64,000 bases of DNA from JAEUNX01 sp034004685 (GCA_034004685.1 JAVEWG010000009.1:27983-91982); one strand, 5' to 3'. Counted from the stretch's first letter, positions 46,806 through 55,652 are shown. Notes: a model not told the origin generated them from the sequence alone. Numbers and translations are program-made.

Positions 46806-47507
46806 ATGATCCATTTCACCCCTAAACACTTTGCCCTGGTGCCGGCCGCCGGCAGCGGCAGCCGAATGGGGTCCGAGCGACCCAAGCAGTATCTTCCCCT
46901 GCTGGGGGAGCCCCTGATCCGCCACACCCTGCGGGCCCTGTGCCAGGCGCCGGTGATCGATCGGGTGTTCGTGGTGCTGTCGGTGGGGGATCAGGAGTGG
47001 GACCGTCACGACTGGTCCGCCCTGGGGCCCAAGCTCACCCCCCTCTACTGCGGCGGCGCCAGCCGGGCCGACAGCGTGTTGAACGGTCTGCGCTCCATGG
47101 CCGAGCATGCCTCCACTGCCGATTGGGTGCTGGTGCATGACGCCGCCCGGCCGTGCCTGGCCCCCTGGCACATCGATACCCTGACCCGGGCCCTGGCCGG
47201 CGACGAGGTGGGGGGGCTCCTGGCGGTGCCGGTGGCCGATACCTTGAAGCGGGCCGACGGTCACGGCCACGCCATCGAAACCGTTCCCCGGGACAGCCTG
47301 TGGCAGGCCCAGACCCCCCAGATGTTCCGCTTCATGATGCTGAAACGGGCCCTGGAAAGCGCCCGCCAGGTTACCGACGAAGCCAGCGCCATCGAGGCGG
47401 CGGGCCTGCGCCCGCGCCTGGTGCCGGGGGATGCCACCAACCTCAAGGTGACCTACCCCCTGGATCTGCACCTGGCGGAGTGGATCCTGCAACATCGTGA
47501 AGGCTGA
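46806..47507 (+). CDS. ispD: 2-C-methyl-D-erythritol 4-phosphate cytidylyltransferase
   Basis: IspD activates methylerythritol phosphate with CTP in the MEP isoprenoid pathway. The 233 residues include LVPAAGSGSRMGSERPKQYL (nucleotide-binding), VHDAARPCLAP, LAVPVADTLKRAD, RDSLWQAQTPQMFRF and TNLKVTYPLDL. Start at 46806 or three codons earlier at 46797; neither has a strong ribosome site. It is followed by ispF after six bases, the usual pair. Confidence 0.96.
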   Translation: MIHFTPKHFALVPAAGSGSRMGSERPKQYLPLLGEPLIRHTLRALCQAPVIDRVFVVLSVGDQEWDRHDWSALGPKLTPLYCGGASRADSVLNGLRSMAEHASTADWVLVHDAARPCLAPWHIDTLTRALAGDEVGGLLAVPVADTLKRADGHGHAIETVPRDSLWQAQTPQMFRFMMLKRALESARQVTDEASAIEAAGLRPRLVPGDATNLKVTYPLDLHLAEWILQHREG

Positions 47508-47513
47508 GCGCCC

Positions 47514-48014
47514 ATGACCTCCCCCTTTTCCTTCCGCATTGGCCAGGGCTTCGACGTCCATGCCCTGGTGGCCGGCCGGCCCCTCATCCTGGGGGGCGTG
47601 ACCATACCCTTCGAGCGGGGCCTGCTGGGCCACTCGGACGCCGACGTGCTCCTCCACGCCATCACCGACGCCCTGCTGGGGGCCGCGGGTCTGGGGGACA
47701 TCGGCCGCCATTTTCCCGACACCGATCCCCGCTACCTGGGGGCCGATAGCCGGGTGCTGCTGCGGGCGGCCATGGCGGCGGTGCGCCAGGCCGGTTTCGA
47801 GGTGGTGAACGTGGACGCCACCATCATCGCCCAGGCCCCCAAAATCATGCCCTTCGCGCCGGCCATGGTGGCCAACCTGGCGGCGGATCTGGCCATGCCG
47901 GCCGAGGCCATCAACATCAAGGGCAAGACCACGGAAAAGCTCGGCTTCACCGGCCGGGGCGAGGGTATCGCCGCCCAGGCGGTGGCCTTGCTGGCCCGCC
48001 ATGCCGGCGGCTGA
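47514..48014 (+). CDS. ispF: 2-C-methyl-D-erythritol 2,4-cyclodiphosphate synthase
   Basis: IspF cyclises the CDP-ME phosphate to the cyclodiphosphate. The 166-residue protein has RIGQGFDVHALVAGRPLILG with the metal ligands DxH, LLGHSDADVLLHAITDALLG, LGDIGRHFPD and NINIKGKTTEKLGFTGRGE-type C-terminus (INIKGKTTEKLGFTGRGEGI). Normal length, all ligands present. Overlaps the following gene by 14 bases. Confidence 0.97.
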   Translation: MTSPFSFRIGQGFDVHALVAGRPLILGGVTIPFERGLLGHSDADVLLHAITDALLGAAGLGDIGRHFPDTDPRYLGADSRVLLRAAMAAVRQAGFEVVNVDATIIAQAPKIMPFAPAMVANLAADLAMPAEAINIKGKTTEKLGFTGRGEGIAAQAVALLARHAGG

Positions 48015-48549
48015 AGCGCCGAGCCAGCGCCTGTTCTTCGCGCTCTGGCCGCAGCCCGAGTTGGCCCGGTCCCTCCATGGTCTGGCTCTTCGGGTAGCGG
48101 CCAAAAGCGGCGGCCGGGTGATGGCCCGGGACACCCTGCACCTCACCCTGGCCTTCCTGGGGGAGGTGGCCGGCAGCCGGCTGGAGGATCTCAAGGAAGC
48201 CGCCCACCGGGCGCCGAAGCCCGCCGCCTTTGAACTGCGGCTGGACCGGGCCGGTTACTGGCGGCACAACCGCATCCTGTGGGTCGGGCCGGCCGCGCCG
48301 CCCCCCGCCCTGAAAAACCTCGCCGCTGGTCTGGCGGCCAGCCTGGGGGAGGCCGGTTTCAGCCTGGAAGCCCGGCCCTTTCAGGCCCACATGACCCTGA
48401 TCCGCAAGAGCGCCGATCCCATGCCCCTCTTGCTGCCGGACCTGCCCCCCTGGCCGGTGGAGGAGATGGTGCTGGTGAGTTCCCGGCTCACCGCCCATGG
48501 CCCCCGCTATCGGGCCATCGCACGCTGGCCCCTGGCCGCGGCGGGCTGA
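48001..48549 (+). CDS. thpR: RNA 2',3'-cyclic phosphodiesterase (LigT/ThpR family)
   Basis: A 182-residue 2H phosphoesterase: the two HxT motifs are in TLHLTLAFLGEV and FQAHMTLIRKS. The family opens 2',3'-cyclic phosphate RNA ends and can ligate tRNA halves in vitro. Starts FFALWPQPELARSLH, the usual LigT opening. It overlaps ispF, and the group ispD-ispF-thpR is probably one transcript. Confidence 0.9.
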   Translation: MPAAEAPSQRLFFALWPQPELARSLHGLALRVAAKSGGRVMARDTLHLTLAFLGEVAGSRLEDLKEAAHRAPKPAAFELRLDRAGYWRHNRILWVGPAAPPPALKNLAAGLAASLGEAGFSLEARPFQAHMTLIRKSADPMPLLLPDLPPWPVEEMVLVSSRLTAHGPRYRAIARWPLAAAG

Positions 48550-49046
48550 TGGGGCCCCAGGGCCGGCAAGATCTGCCGCGGACCCCTGGCCGGACTATAC
48601 CTTTGGCATTTTGTAAGGTTTGCCTGACAGACAGCTCGTTAAGGGATTGTTAAGGTCCGCCGGTAGCCAGAAAGCCTCCGCAAGGGAGGCCAAGCCGTTC
48701 GTTCATGGGGTGAAGGGTCGCGTGCGCATTCCTGCTTTTCCCTGTTTGGCGGTGGTCGTTGCGTCCGTTGCGAGCAACGTGTCTTGCTATTCCGGGCAAG
48801 CGTCCGGATTCCTTTCCCAAGGCTACCCCGTGCCACGCCATCGTCTGGCCAAGGAGGGCGATCGACCCACCCGCCAGGTGCGATGGCGGAGCCTGCCAAT
48901 CCGTGAGCCAATCCGCTTGAACAAGGCGGGGGCGCAAGCCCGGCTGGCGGAATCTATGAAGTACACCCAAAGAAGAAGCGCTGACGGCAAACCCATGGAC
49001 CCATGGGTCGGCCCAGACGTTTCATGGGAAACGAGGAGGAGACAGG
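48550..49046. other. Long intergenic space with structured leader
   Basis: No gene is seen in these 497 bases. Counting from a possible sigma-28 promoter at 48640, a leader of about 370 bases precedes the chemoreceptor. It holds several perfect stems: GCCTCC/GGAGGC (48674-48679 with 48685-48690), ACCCATGG/CCATGGGT (48991-48998 with 49001-49008), and CGTTTC/GAAACG (49018-49023 with 49028-49033), the last abutting the Shine-Dalgarno GAGGAGGA. The pieces do not assemble into a riboswitch class I know. Confidence 0.6.
48640..48666 (+). promoter_or_regulatory. Possible sigma-28 promoter of second chemoreceptor
   Basis: TAAG (48640-48643), exactly 15 bases, GCCGGTAG (48659-48666): 3 of 4 and 6 of 8 matches to the sigma-28 pattern TAAA-N15-GCCGATAA. 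Chemoreceptor genes are frequent members of the flagellar regulon, which supports it. Confidence 0.35.
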
Positions 49047-50672
49047 ATGAACATGAAGCTGACGATCGGAGCGCGCCTGGCCCTGGGGGCATGTGCGTTT
49101 TTCGCCCTGCTGGCGTTTTCGGTTTTCGTGGGGCTCAATCGCCTCGACAAGCTCAACACCATGACCGAGCGCATCGCCACCAAGGACTGGCGCAAGGCTT
49201 CCCTGGCCAACGACATCATGGGCTTGATGGAGGACAATGCCCGGGAGACCTTCCTGTTGTTCTATACCGCCGACCGGGCTGCAGGCCTGCAGCGGATCGA
49301 GCAAAACAAGGCCCTCATCACCCAAAAGCTCAACACCCTGGACGAGCTGGTGTATTTGCCCGAGGGCAAGGTGTTATTGAGTGACATTAAGGCGCTGCGC
49401 GCGCCCTATGTCCAAGCTTTTTCAAAAGTGCCCGGGCTGCTCGACGCAGCGCGGATCGACGAGGCGTCCGCCGCCATGGCCAACGAGGTGGCGCCGGCGC
49501 TGGATGCCTTGCTCAACGCAGTGCAAAAGCTCGTTCATCTTCAAGGCGGAATTTTCGAGGCAAGCGCGGTGGAAGCTGCCCAGGTTTATGAATCCTCCCG
49601 AAATCTGTTGCTGTTGGGCTTGTTGGTCGCCCTGGGGCTGGGCGCGGTGGCTTCCGTCTGGGGGGTCAGATCGGTGACCCAACCCCTGGGAGGCGAACCC
49701 GACGAGGTCAGGCAGGTGGCCGAGTCCATCGCCCTGGGCGACCTCACCTCCGCCCTCCGGGTCAGGCCCGGGGACGAGCATAGCCTGATGGCTGCCATGA
49801 GCCGGATGCAGGCCAGCCTGCGCAAGATCGTGGCCGATCTCCACGACAACGCGGCAGCCATGGCCACGGCCTCCCAGCAACTGGCGGTCAGTTCCACCCA
49901 GGTGGCCACCGCCAGCTCCGCCCAGGCCGAAGCCTCGGCCTCCATGGCGGCGGCGGTGGAGCAGATGACCGCCAGCGTCAGCCAGGTTTCCGAGCGGGCG
50001 GTGGAAACTCATGGCATCACGGAAGCCACCGGGGCCAGCTCCAAGGATGGCAGCCAGGTCATTCAGGCCACCGTGGTGGAGATGCAGCAGGTTTCCCGGA
50101 TCTTTGACGAGGCCGCCCAGACCATCGAACGGATGGGCAACAAGTCCCAGGAGATCTCCGGCATCGTCCAGGTCATCAAGGATGTGGCCGACCAGACCAA
50201 CTTGCTGGCCTTGAACGCGGCCATTGAAGCCGCCCGGGCCGGCGAGCAGGGGCGGGGATTCGCGGTGGTGGCCGACGAGGTGCGCAAGCTGGCGGAGCGC
50301 ACCGCCAAGGCCACCACCGAGATCACCGCGATGATCGGCGCCGTCCAGTCCAGCGCCCAGGAGGCAGTGGGCGCCATGCAGCAGGCGGTGACCCGGGTCG
50401 GCGTGGGGGTGGATCGGGCTCGCCAGGCCAGCGACTCCATGACCGCCATCAGTTCCGGCGCGGAGCAGGTGCTGTGCATGGTCAATGAGATTTCCTGCGC
50501 GCTGCGGGAGCAAAGCGTGGCCAGCGGAGATATCTCCGCCAACGTGGAAAAGATCGCCCAGATGTCGGAAGAGAACGGCGCCGCGACCCGTGAAGTCGCG
50601 GAAATCGCTGGATCCCTGGAGGGCATGGCAGCGGCGGCCAGAGCAGCGGTCGCCCAGTTCCGGCTCGCCTGA
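49047..50672 (+). CDS. Methyl-accepting chemotaxis protein
   Basis: A 541-residue chemoreceptor: helix 1 RLALGACAFFALLAFSVFVG, a periplasmic four-helix-bundle type domain (about 32-185; LNTMTERIATKDWRKASLAN), helix 2 LLLLGLLVALGLGAVASVWG, HAMP (VTQPLGGEPDEVRQVAESIA) and signalling tip DQTNLLALNAAIEAARAGEQ with GRGFAVVADEVRKLAERTAK. AGGAGGAGACAGG precedes the ATG. Its sensor is of the 4HB type and unrelated to that of the 33575 receptor. The GGDEF-EAL gene follows after 78 bases. Confidence 0.94.
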   Translation: MNMKLTIGARLALGACAFFALLAFSVFVGLNRLDKLNTMTERIATKDWRKASLANDIMGLMEDNARETFLLFYTADRAAGLQRIEQNKALITQKLNTLDELVYLPEGKVLLSDIKALRAPYVQAFSKVPGLLDAARIDEASAAMANEVAPALDALLNAVQKLVHLQGGIFEASAVEAAQVYESSRNLLLLGLLVALGLGAVASVWGVRSVTQPLGGEPDEVRQVAESIALGDLTSALRVRPGDEHSLMAAMSRMQASLRKIVADLHDNAAAMATASQQLAVSSTQVATASSAQAEASASMAAAVEQMTASVSQVSERAVETHGITEATGASSKDGSQVIQATVVEMQQVSRIFDEAAQTIERMGNKSQEISGIVQVIKDVADQTNLLALNAAIEAARAGEQGRGFAVVADEVRKLAERTAKATTEITAMIGAVQSSAQEAVGAMQQAVTRVGVGVDRARQASDSMTAISSGAEQVLCMVNEISCALREQSVASGDISANVEKIAQMSEENGAATREVAEIAGSLEGMAAAARAAVAQFRLA

Positions 50673-50750
50673 TGTGGGTTGTTGCAACGCAGGCGCGGCG
50701 CCTTCCGGCGTGCGCCGCATTCAAGTAGTCAGGGCTCCGGGTTGAACGAC

Positions 50751-53672
50751 ATGCGTCAGATTTTCCGTCCTGCCATCGCCATGATGAACAGCTTGAGCTA
50801 CCCGGCCAAATTCGGCCTGGTGTGGCTCCTGTCCCTGTTGGCCATCAGCTTTGTGATCGTCAATCTCTACGCCAGCCTGGCCAGGCAGATCAACCAAGGG
50901 GAGCTGGAGCTGGAGGGCATCGGTCTGGCCGGGCCCATTTCCCATGCCATCCAGTTGATTCAGAAACACCGGGGCTTGTCCCAGGGTCTGGCCGGGGGCG
51001 AGGAATCCATGGGGGCGACCCTGGCCACGGTGAGCACCGACGCCCAGGCCGCCTATCGCCACATGGCGGCCTTGCTGCCGGACAACCTGAAAGAAAGCGC
51101 TGACTGGAAGAGCATCGAGGTCCAGAAGAACGCGGTCTTCAACAAGGGCCTGGGTTGGTCGGACCATCAGAGCTTCGTCGAGCACACCCGGCTGGTGAGT
51201 CAGCTGCTCATGTTTAAAGTGGCCGTCAGCGGCGAATACGTCCTGCCTCTGGACCCCCAGATCGATACGTCCTATCTGATCGATGCCGCCATCAATCGGC
51301 TCCCCATGGCCCTGGAACACCTCGGGCAGATTCGCGCCCATGGCACCAGCAGTCTGGCCCAGGGGCGGATCAATGAAGTCCGGCGGGTCGCCCTGCGCTC
51401 CCTGACGGCCCAATTGACCGATGAACTCAAGTTCATCCGGGCCGATATCGAGCGGGCCAGGACCCACAATCCGGCCCTGCAGGAACCCCTGCTGGTGATC
51501 GACCGGGACGTCACCGAATCGGTGCAAAGGGTCATCCAGCTGGTGGAGTGGAGCATCCTCAGTGGCCGCCTGGATGCCTCCGCCGACCAGTTCTTTGGCC
51601 TTGCCACGGCGGTCATCGACCAGAGCTACAGCCACCTCCACGGGCTGCTCCTGCCCATGATCGAGCAGCTCCTGAAGGAGCGCATCGCCCAGGCCAAGCG
51701 CACTCTCTCTATCACCATCGGGATCGTCGCCCTGCTGTTCATCCTGGTGATCTACTTTTCCATTGGCGCCTATTACGCCACCACCGAAAACATTGCCATC
51801 CTGGCCCGCACCGCCAAGGCCGTGGCCAATGGCCACATCCACGCCCGGGCGCGGCTTTCCTCCCGGGACGAATTGCGCCAGGTGGGTGACAGCTTCAATG
51901 AAATGGCCGAGGGCATCATCACCTTGTTGGCGGCCCGGGTGGAGGATGAGCGCCGCCACCACTCGGTGATCGAGTCGGCCCTGGACGCCATGGTCCAGTT
52001 CAATGGCAAGGGCGCCATTCAGGGCTGGAATCCCCAAGCCGCCAAGCTGTTCGGCTGGAGCCGGGAGGAGGCCCTCGGGCAACCTATCCACGAACTGATC
52101 ATGCCAGAGCGCTATCGCCAGGCCCATCTCGATTGCATTGAGCATTTCCTGCTGACCGGGGATGAATCCCAGGTGCGGCGGCGGCTCGAGGTGGCCGGCC
52201 TGCATCGGGATGGCCACGAATTTCCTGTGGAGTTGAGCGTTTCGGTGATCGAGAACGGCGGCGGGCACCTTTTCAGCGCCTTTATCCGGGACATTACCGA
52301 CAAGAAAGCCTCCGAGGATCGAATCTGGTGGCAGGCCAATTACGACGAACTGACCGGCCTGCCCAACCGGCGCATGTTCTACAACCGCCTCGAGCAGGAA
52401 CTCAAGAAGGCCGACCGGGCCCACCTGATGGTGGCCGTGCTGTTCGTGGATCTGGATCGCTTCAAGGAGGTCAATGACACCCTGGGCCACCGGATCGGGG
52501 ACGCCCTGCTGGTGAAAGCCGCCCAGCGGATCCAGAGCTGCGTCCGGGATACCGACACCGTGGCCCGCCTCGGGGGTGACGAATTCGTGGTGATCCTGGA
52601 TCGGGTGGAAAACATCCCGGGGGTCGAACGGGTCGCCACCCAGATCCTGAAACGGATGGCCGAGGTCTTCATGCTGGAAAAGGAGGCGGTCTATATCTCC
52701 GCCAGCATCGGCATCACCCTCTACCCCCAGGACGCCACCGACATCGAGGACCTCATGAAGGATGCGGACCAGGCCATGTACCTGGCCAAGTCCTCCGGGC
52801 GCAACCGCCTGAGCTACTTCACCCCGGAACTGCAAAAGACCGCCCAGGACCGGCTGCGCATGCTCACCGACCTGCGGGGCGCCCTGGCGGGGGACCAGTT
52901 CAAGATCCACTATCAGCCCATCGTCGAACTGGCCACCGGCTGCATCTGGAAGGCCGAGGCGCTGATCCGCTGGCACCATCCGGAACACGGGCTGATCAGC
53001 CCAGCCCATTTCATTCCCCTGGCGGAGGAAACGGGCTTGATCGTGCAGATCGGCGACTGGGTCTTCCGGGAGGCCACCCGCCAGGTCAAGCGCTGGCAGA
53101 TGGAGCATGGCTGGGACATTCAGGTCAGCATCAACAAGTCGCCCATCCAGTTCAAGAACGAGCTGTCCGGTTCGGAAATCTGGCTCAATCACCTGCGGGA
53201 TCTCGGCCTGGACGAGCACTGCGTCGCCATCGAGATCACCGAAGGCCTGCTCCTGGATCAGGAGCCCTTGGTGGCCTCCCGGCTGCAGGCCTTCCGGAAC
53301 GCGGGGGTGCAGATCGCCATCGACGACTTTGGCACCGGGTACTCGTCCCTGTCCTATCTGAAGAAATTCGACTTCGATTACCTGAAGATCGACCGGTCCT
53401 TCACCCGCAACCTGAAACCCGATTCCAGCGACATGGGCCTGTGCGAGGCCATCATCGTGATGGCCCACAAGCTGGGCATGAAGGTGATCGCCGAAGGGGT
53501 TGAAACGGAAATGCAGCGCACCCTGTTGATCAATGCCGGTTGCGACTACGCCCAGGGCTACCTCTTTTCCAAGCCTTTGCCGGCGGACGAGTTCGCCCAG
53601 CTGGTACCCTGTTGCTGCTGCGTCAACGGGGCCAAATTACCGTGCGTGACGGAGGAGGCCGAGACCGCGTAG
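50751..53672 (+). CDS. Membrane PAS-GGDEF-EAL protein (cyclic-di-GMP turnover)
   Basis: A 973-residue protein with sensor helices FGLVWLLSLLAISFVIVNLY and ITIGIVALLFILVIYFSIGA, a 290-residue periplasmic domain with IQKHRGLSQGLAGGE and DPQIDTSYLIDAAINRLP, a HAMP-like linker, a PAS domain (AMVQFNGKGAIQGWNPQAAK, GWSREEALG), a GGDEF domain with the intact site ARLGGDEFVVIL, and an EAL domain with WKAEALIRW and DDFGTGYSSLSYL. Both catalytic signatures are complete, so synthesis and breakdown of c-di-GMP are possible. ATG 50751 is used; the frame upstream overlaps the preceding receptor end. A Cys-rich tail (PCCCCVNG) and a stop codon formed by a REP element end it. Confidence 0.93.
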   Translation: MRQIFRPAIAMMNSLSYPAKFGLVWLLSLLAISFVIVNLYASLARQINQGELELEGIGLAGPISHAIQLIQKHRGLSQGLAGGEESMGATLATVSTDAQAAYRHMAALLPDNLKESADWKSIEVQKNAVFNKGLGWSDHQSFVEHTRLVSQLLMFKVAVSGEYVLPLDPQIDTSYLIDAAINRLPMALEHLGQIRAHGTSSLAQGRINEVRRVALRSLTAQLTDELKFIRADIERARTHNPALQEPLLVIDRDVTESVQRVIQLVEWSILSGRLDASADQFFGLATAVIDQSYSHLHGLLLPMIEQLLKERIAQAKRTLSITIGIVALLFILVIYFSIGAYYATTENIAILARTAKAVANGHIHARARLSSRDELRQVGDSFNEMAEGIITLLAARVEDERRHHSVIESALDAMVQFNGKGAIQGWNPQAAKLFGWSREEALGQPIHELIMPERYRQAHLDCIEHFLLTGDESQVRRRLEVAGLHRDGHEFPVELSVSVIENGGGHLFSAFIRDITDKKASEDRIWWQANYDELTGLPNRRMFYNRLEQELKKADRAHLMVAVLFVDLDRFKEVNDTLGHRIGDALLVKAAQRIQSCVRDTDTVARLGGDEFVVILDRVENIPGVERVATQILKRMAEVFMLEKEAVYISASIGITLYPQDATDIEDLMKDADQAMYLAKSSGRNRLSYFTPELQKTAQDRLRMLTDLRGALAGDQFKIHYQPIVELATGCIWKAEALIRWHHPEHGLISPAHFIPLAEETGLIVQIGDWVFREATRQVKRWQMEHGWDIQVSINKSPIQFKNELSGSEIWLNHLRDLGLDEHCVAIEITEGLLLDQEPLVASRLQAFRNAGVQIAIDDFGTGYSSLSYLKKFDFDYLKIDRSFTRNLKPDSSDMGLCEAIIVMAHKLGMKVIAEGVETEMQRTLLINAGCDYAQGYLFSKPLPADEFAQLVPCCCCVNGAKLPCVTEEAETA

Positions 53673-53779
53673 GGCGGGTTTCAACCCGCCAACCCACACC
53701 GCCTCAATTCACCCCGGCCGGTTGAAACCGGCCTTACGCTTCCCTCGGCCTAGCCCTGTAGGGCGGGATTCATCCCGCC
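53669..53779. repeat. REP cluster 3 (three units)
   Basis: Units at 53669-53690 (plus), 53716-53738 (inverse) and 53758-53779 (plus). The TAG of the first GTAG head (53670-53672) is the in-frame stop of the PAS-GGDEF-EAL gene. A half-unit ATCCCGCC follows near 53791, before the rlmN-like gene end. Confidence 0.9.
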
Positions 53780-53802
53780 AGAATTGGCCCATCCCGCCAG
53801 GA

Positions 53803-54855
53803 TCAGCTTTCAGCCGACCCCCGACGGTATCGGCCCGCCAGCTTGACCACCGCCTCGCCAGTGTGGGCGCGGGCCCGCAGCTGGCCGCAGCCCCCGTCGA
53901 TGTCCTGGCCGGCGGAGCGCCGCAGCTTGGTGAGGATGCCCCGCCGGTTGAGCTGGCCGGCCATCGCCACCACCCGTTCCCAGGCCGGGCGGCGGTAGGG
54001 CAGGCCCTCCCCGGTGTTGTAGGGGATCAGGTTCATGATGGCGTACTTGCCGGTCAACAGCTCGATGATCCCGGCCACTTCCGCGTCGCTGTCGTTGATG
54101 CCTTCCAGCAGGGTCCATTGGTACTGGATCGGGTAGCCAGTGGCGCGAGCGTAGGCCTCCCCCCGCGCCACCAGATCGGCCGGGTCCATGGGGGGCGCCT
54201 TGGGCAGCAGCTCCCGGCGCAGCGCCGCCCGGGTGGTGTGGAGGGACAGGGCCAGGGCGGGCTTCACCTTCCCCTGGGGCAGGCATTCGAACACCCGGGG
54301 ATCCCCCACCGTGGAAAACACCAGGTTCTTGTGGCCGATGCCCCCCTCGGTGCCCAGGAGCTCGATGGCCTCCACCACGTTGTCCAGGTTGTGGGTCGGC
54401 TCTCCCATGCCCATGAACACCACCTTCTTCACGGGTCGGTGGGCCCGGGCCAGGGCCACCTGGGCCACTATCTCGGCGCTGCCCAGCTGGCGCAGCAGGC
54501 CGGACTGGCCAGTCATGCAGAAACGGCAACCCACCGCGCAGCCCACCTGGGAGGACACACACAGCCCATCCCGGGGCAGCAGCACGCTTTCCACCGTCTG
54601 GCCGTCGGCCAGCTCCACCAGCAGGCGCACCGAGCCATCCTCGCTGGGGTGTTCCGAGCGCACCCGGGCCAGGCCTTCCAGGGTGATGGTCAGCTCGGGC
54701 AGGGCTTCCCGTACCGCCAGGGGCAGGAAGTCCTCCATCTTGCTGTGGCGGTTGTCCAGGGAGGCCACCTGGGCCCAGGCCCGCAGCACCCGCTGCTCAT
54801 GGCAGGGCTTGGCCCCAAGGGACTGGAGATGCTGGCGGATGTGTTCGATGCGCAT
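53803..54855 (-). CDS. RlmN-family 23S rRNA/tRNA (adenine-C2)-methyltransferase
   Basis: A 350-residue radical SAM methyltransferase. It has the family lead LCVSSQVGCAVGCRFCMTG (CxxxCxxC), VVFMGMGEPTHNLDNVVEAI, VFSTVGDPRVFE, KPALALSLHTTRAALR and LLEGINDSDAEVAGI, and near the C-terminus AGQDIDGGCGQLR with the cysteine that forms the methylated intermediate. The N-terminal region is shorter and more divergent than standard RlmN (usually in an ndk-rlmN-pilF-ispG cluster), so this may be a second, RlmN-like copy. Methylation at A2503 is therefore likely but not certain. Confidence 0.85.
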   Translation of the reverse strand: MRIEHIRQHLQSLGAKPCHEQRVLRAWAQVASLDNRHSKMEDFLPLAVREALPELTITLEGLARVRSEHPSEDGSVRLLVELADGQTVESVLLPRDGLCVSSQVGCAVGCRFCMTGQSGLLRQLGSAEIVAQVALARAHRPVKKVVFMGMGEPTHNLDNVVEAIELLGTEGGIGHKNLVFSTVGDPRVFECLPQGKVKPALALSLHTTRAALRRELLPKAPPMDPADLVARGEAYARATGYPIQYQWTLLEGINDSDAEVAGIIELLTGKYAIMNLIPYNTGEGLPYRRPAWERVVAMAGQLNRRGILTKLRRSAGQDIDGGCGQLRARAHTGEAVVKLAGRYRRGSAES

Positions 54856-54958
54856 GGGGGGCGAATCCTAGCACCGCCGGCCGCTGGCCCGGTAGGGCCA
54901 GATGTCGTGGATCAAGGCGGGGCAGGGTGCGGGCGCCTAAGTTGGGGGCGAGAACCCC

Positions 54959-55004
54959 GTAGGGTCGGCTTTAGCCGACCAAGGCGGGCTGAAGCCCGCC
55001 CTAC
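54959..55004. repeat. REP cluster 4 (facing pair)
   Basis: A plus unit with stem GGTCGG/CCGACC (54959-54980) and an inverse unit with GGCGGG/CCCGCC ending in CTAC (54983-55004), two bases apart, 36 bases before the FmdE-like gene. The TCGG/CCGA stem is a compensated variant of the family. Confidence 0.85.
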
Positions 55005-55040
55005 AAACGCATTTCACGACAGCATCCCCAGGAGAGCCCC

Positions 55041-55652
55041 ATGCGATACCCCCCATTCTTCGACGCCGTTCCCCGTCTGCGCCTGCGGGATCCCTTGGCG
55101 GACTTCCTGGGGGCCCTGGAAGGGGGCATCGTGGAGTACGGCTATCTGGACGCGGTCAAGCTGGCCGGCCATTCCTGCCCGACGGTGGCCGGTGCCTATG
55201 GCCTCACCCGCCGGGCCCTGGATGCCCTGTGGGGCGGGGCGCTGGCGGAGCGGGGCGCCTTGCGGGTGGAATTTCGGGACGCCCGGGAGGCGGGCACCAC
55301 CGGGGTGGTGGCCCAGGTGGTGTCGCTAGTCACTGGGGCGGCGCCGGAAACGGGTTTCAAGGGCATCGGGGGGCGCTTCGCCCGCCGGGACCGCCAGGCC
55401 TTCGGGGTCGAATTGCCCCTGGAGATCCGCTACATCCGCACCGATACGGGCGCCGCGGTGGACGGGGTGGCCCAGCTTCGCCAGGTGCCCGCCGATCCGG
55501 CCATGGGCGAGCTGATGCAGCGCAGCTTGGCGGGGGAGGCCTCGCCGGAAGAAACCCGCCGCTTCGGGGCCCTGTGGCAGGACCGGGTGCGTCGAATCCT
55601 GCTGGAGCATGGCGATGACCCGACGGTGTTCATCCTCCAGCCCGCCGCCTGA
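55041..55652 (+). CDS. FmdE-like protein next to norEF
   Basis: A 203-residue soluble protein. Residues about 32-56 (YLDAVKLAGHSCPTVAGAYG) resemble the FmdE domain (HxxCPGxxxG type), first seen in molybdenum formylmethanofuran dehydrogenase operons and later in many non-methanogens. The usual C-terminal zinc ribbon is absent. ATG 55041 follows AGGAGAGCCCC. It lies 10 bases before norE, so a link with nitric oxide or oxygen respiration is plausible; a metal- or heme-related role is only a guess. Confidence 0.7.
   Translation: MRYPPFFDAVPRLRLRDPLADFLGALEGGIVEYGYLDAVKLAGHSCPTVAGAYGLTRRALDALWGGALAERGALRVEFRDAREAGTTGVVAQVVSLVTGAAPETGFKGIGGRFARRDRQAFGVELPLEIRYIRTDTGAAVDGVAQLRQVPADPAMGELMQRSLAGEASPEETRRFGALWQDRVRRILLEHGDDPTVFILQPAA

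Noticed and set aside
48960..49046. Cyclic-di-GMP (GEMM) riboswitch, suggested by GGCAAACCC and AAAGCCTCCG pieces
   Set aside because: The pieces are 300 bases apart and in the wrong order, and the GGACGCAAAGCC core and GGGTTACCG-type end are missing.
48620..49384. 254-codon plus-strand frame before and into the chemoreceptor
   Set aside because: It overlaps the chemoreceptor in another frame, has no ribosome site and low-complexity Arg/Gly/His content.
50721..53468. 915-codon minus-strand frame opposite the GGDEF-EAL gene
   Set aside because: Same kind of GC-driven antisense frame; the plus strand encodes clear domains throughout.
53722..55329. 535-codon plus-strand frame
   Set aside because: It runs through REP units, antisense of the rlmN-like gene and into the FmdE-like gene out of frame.
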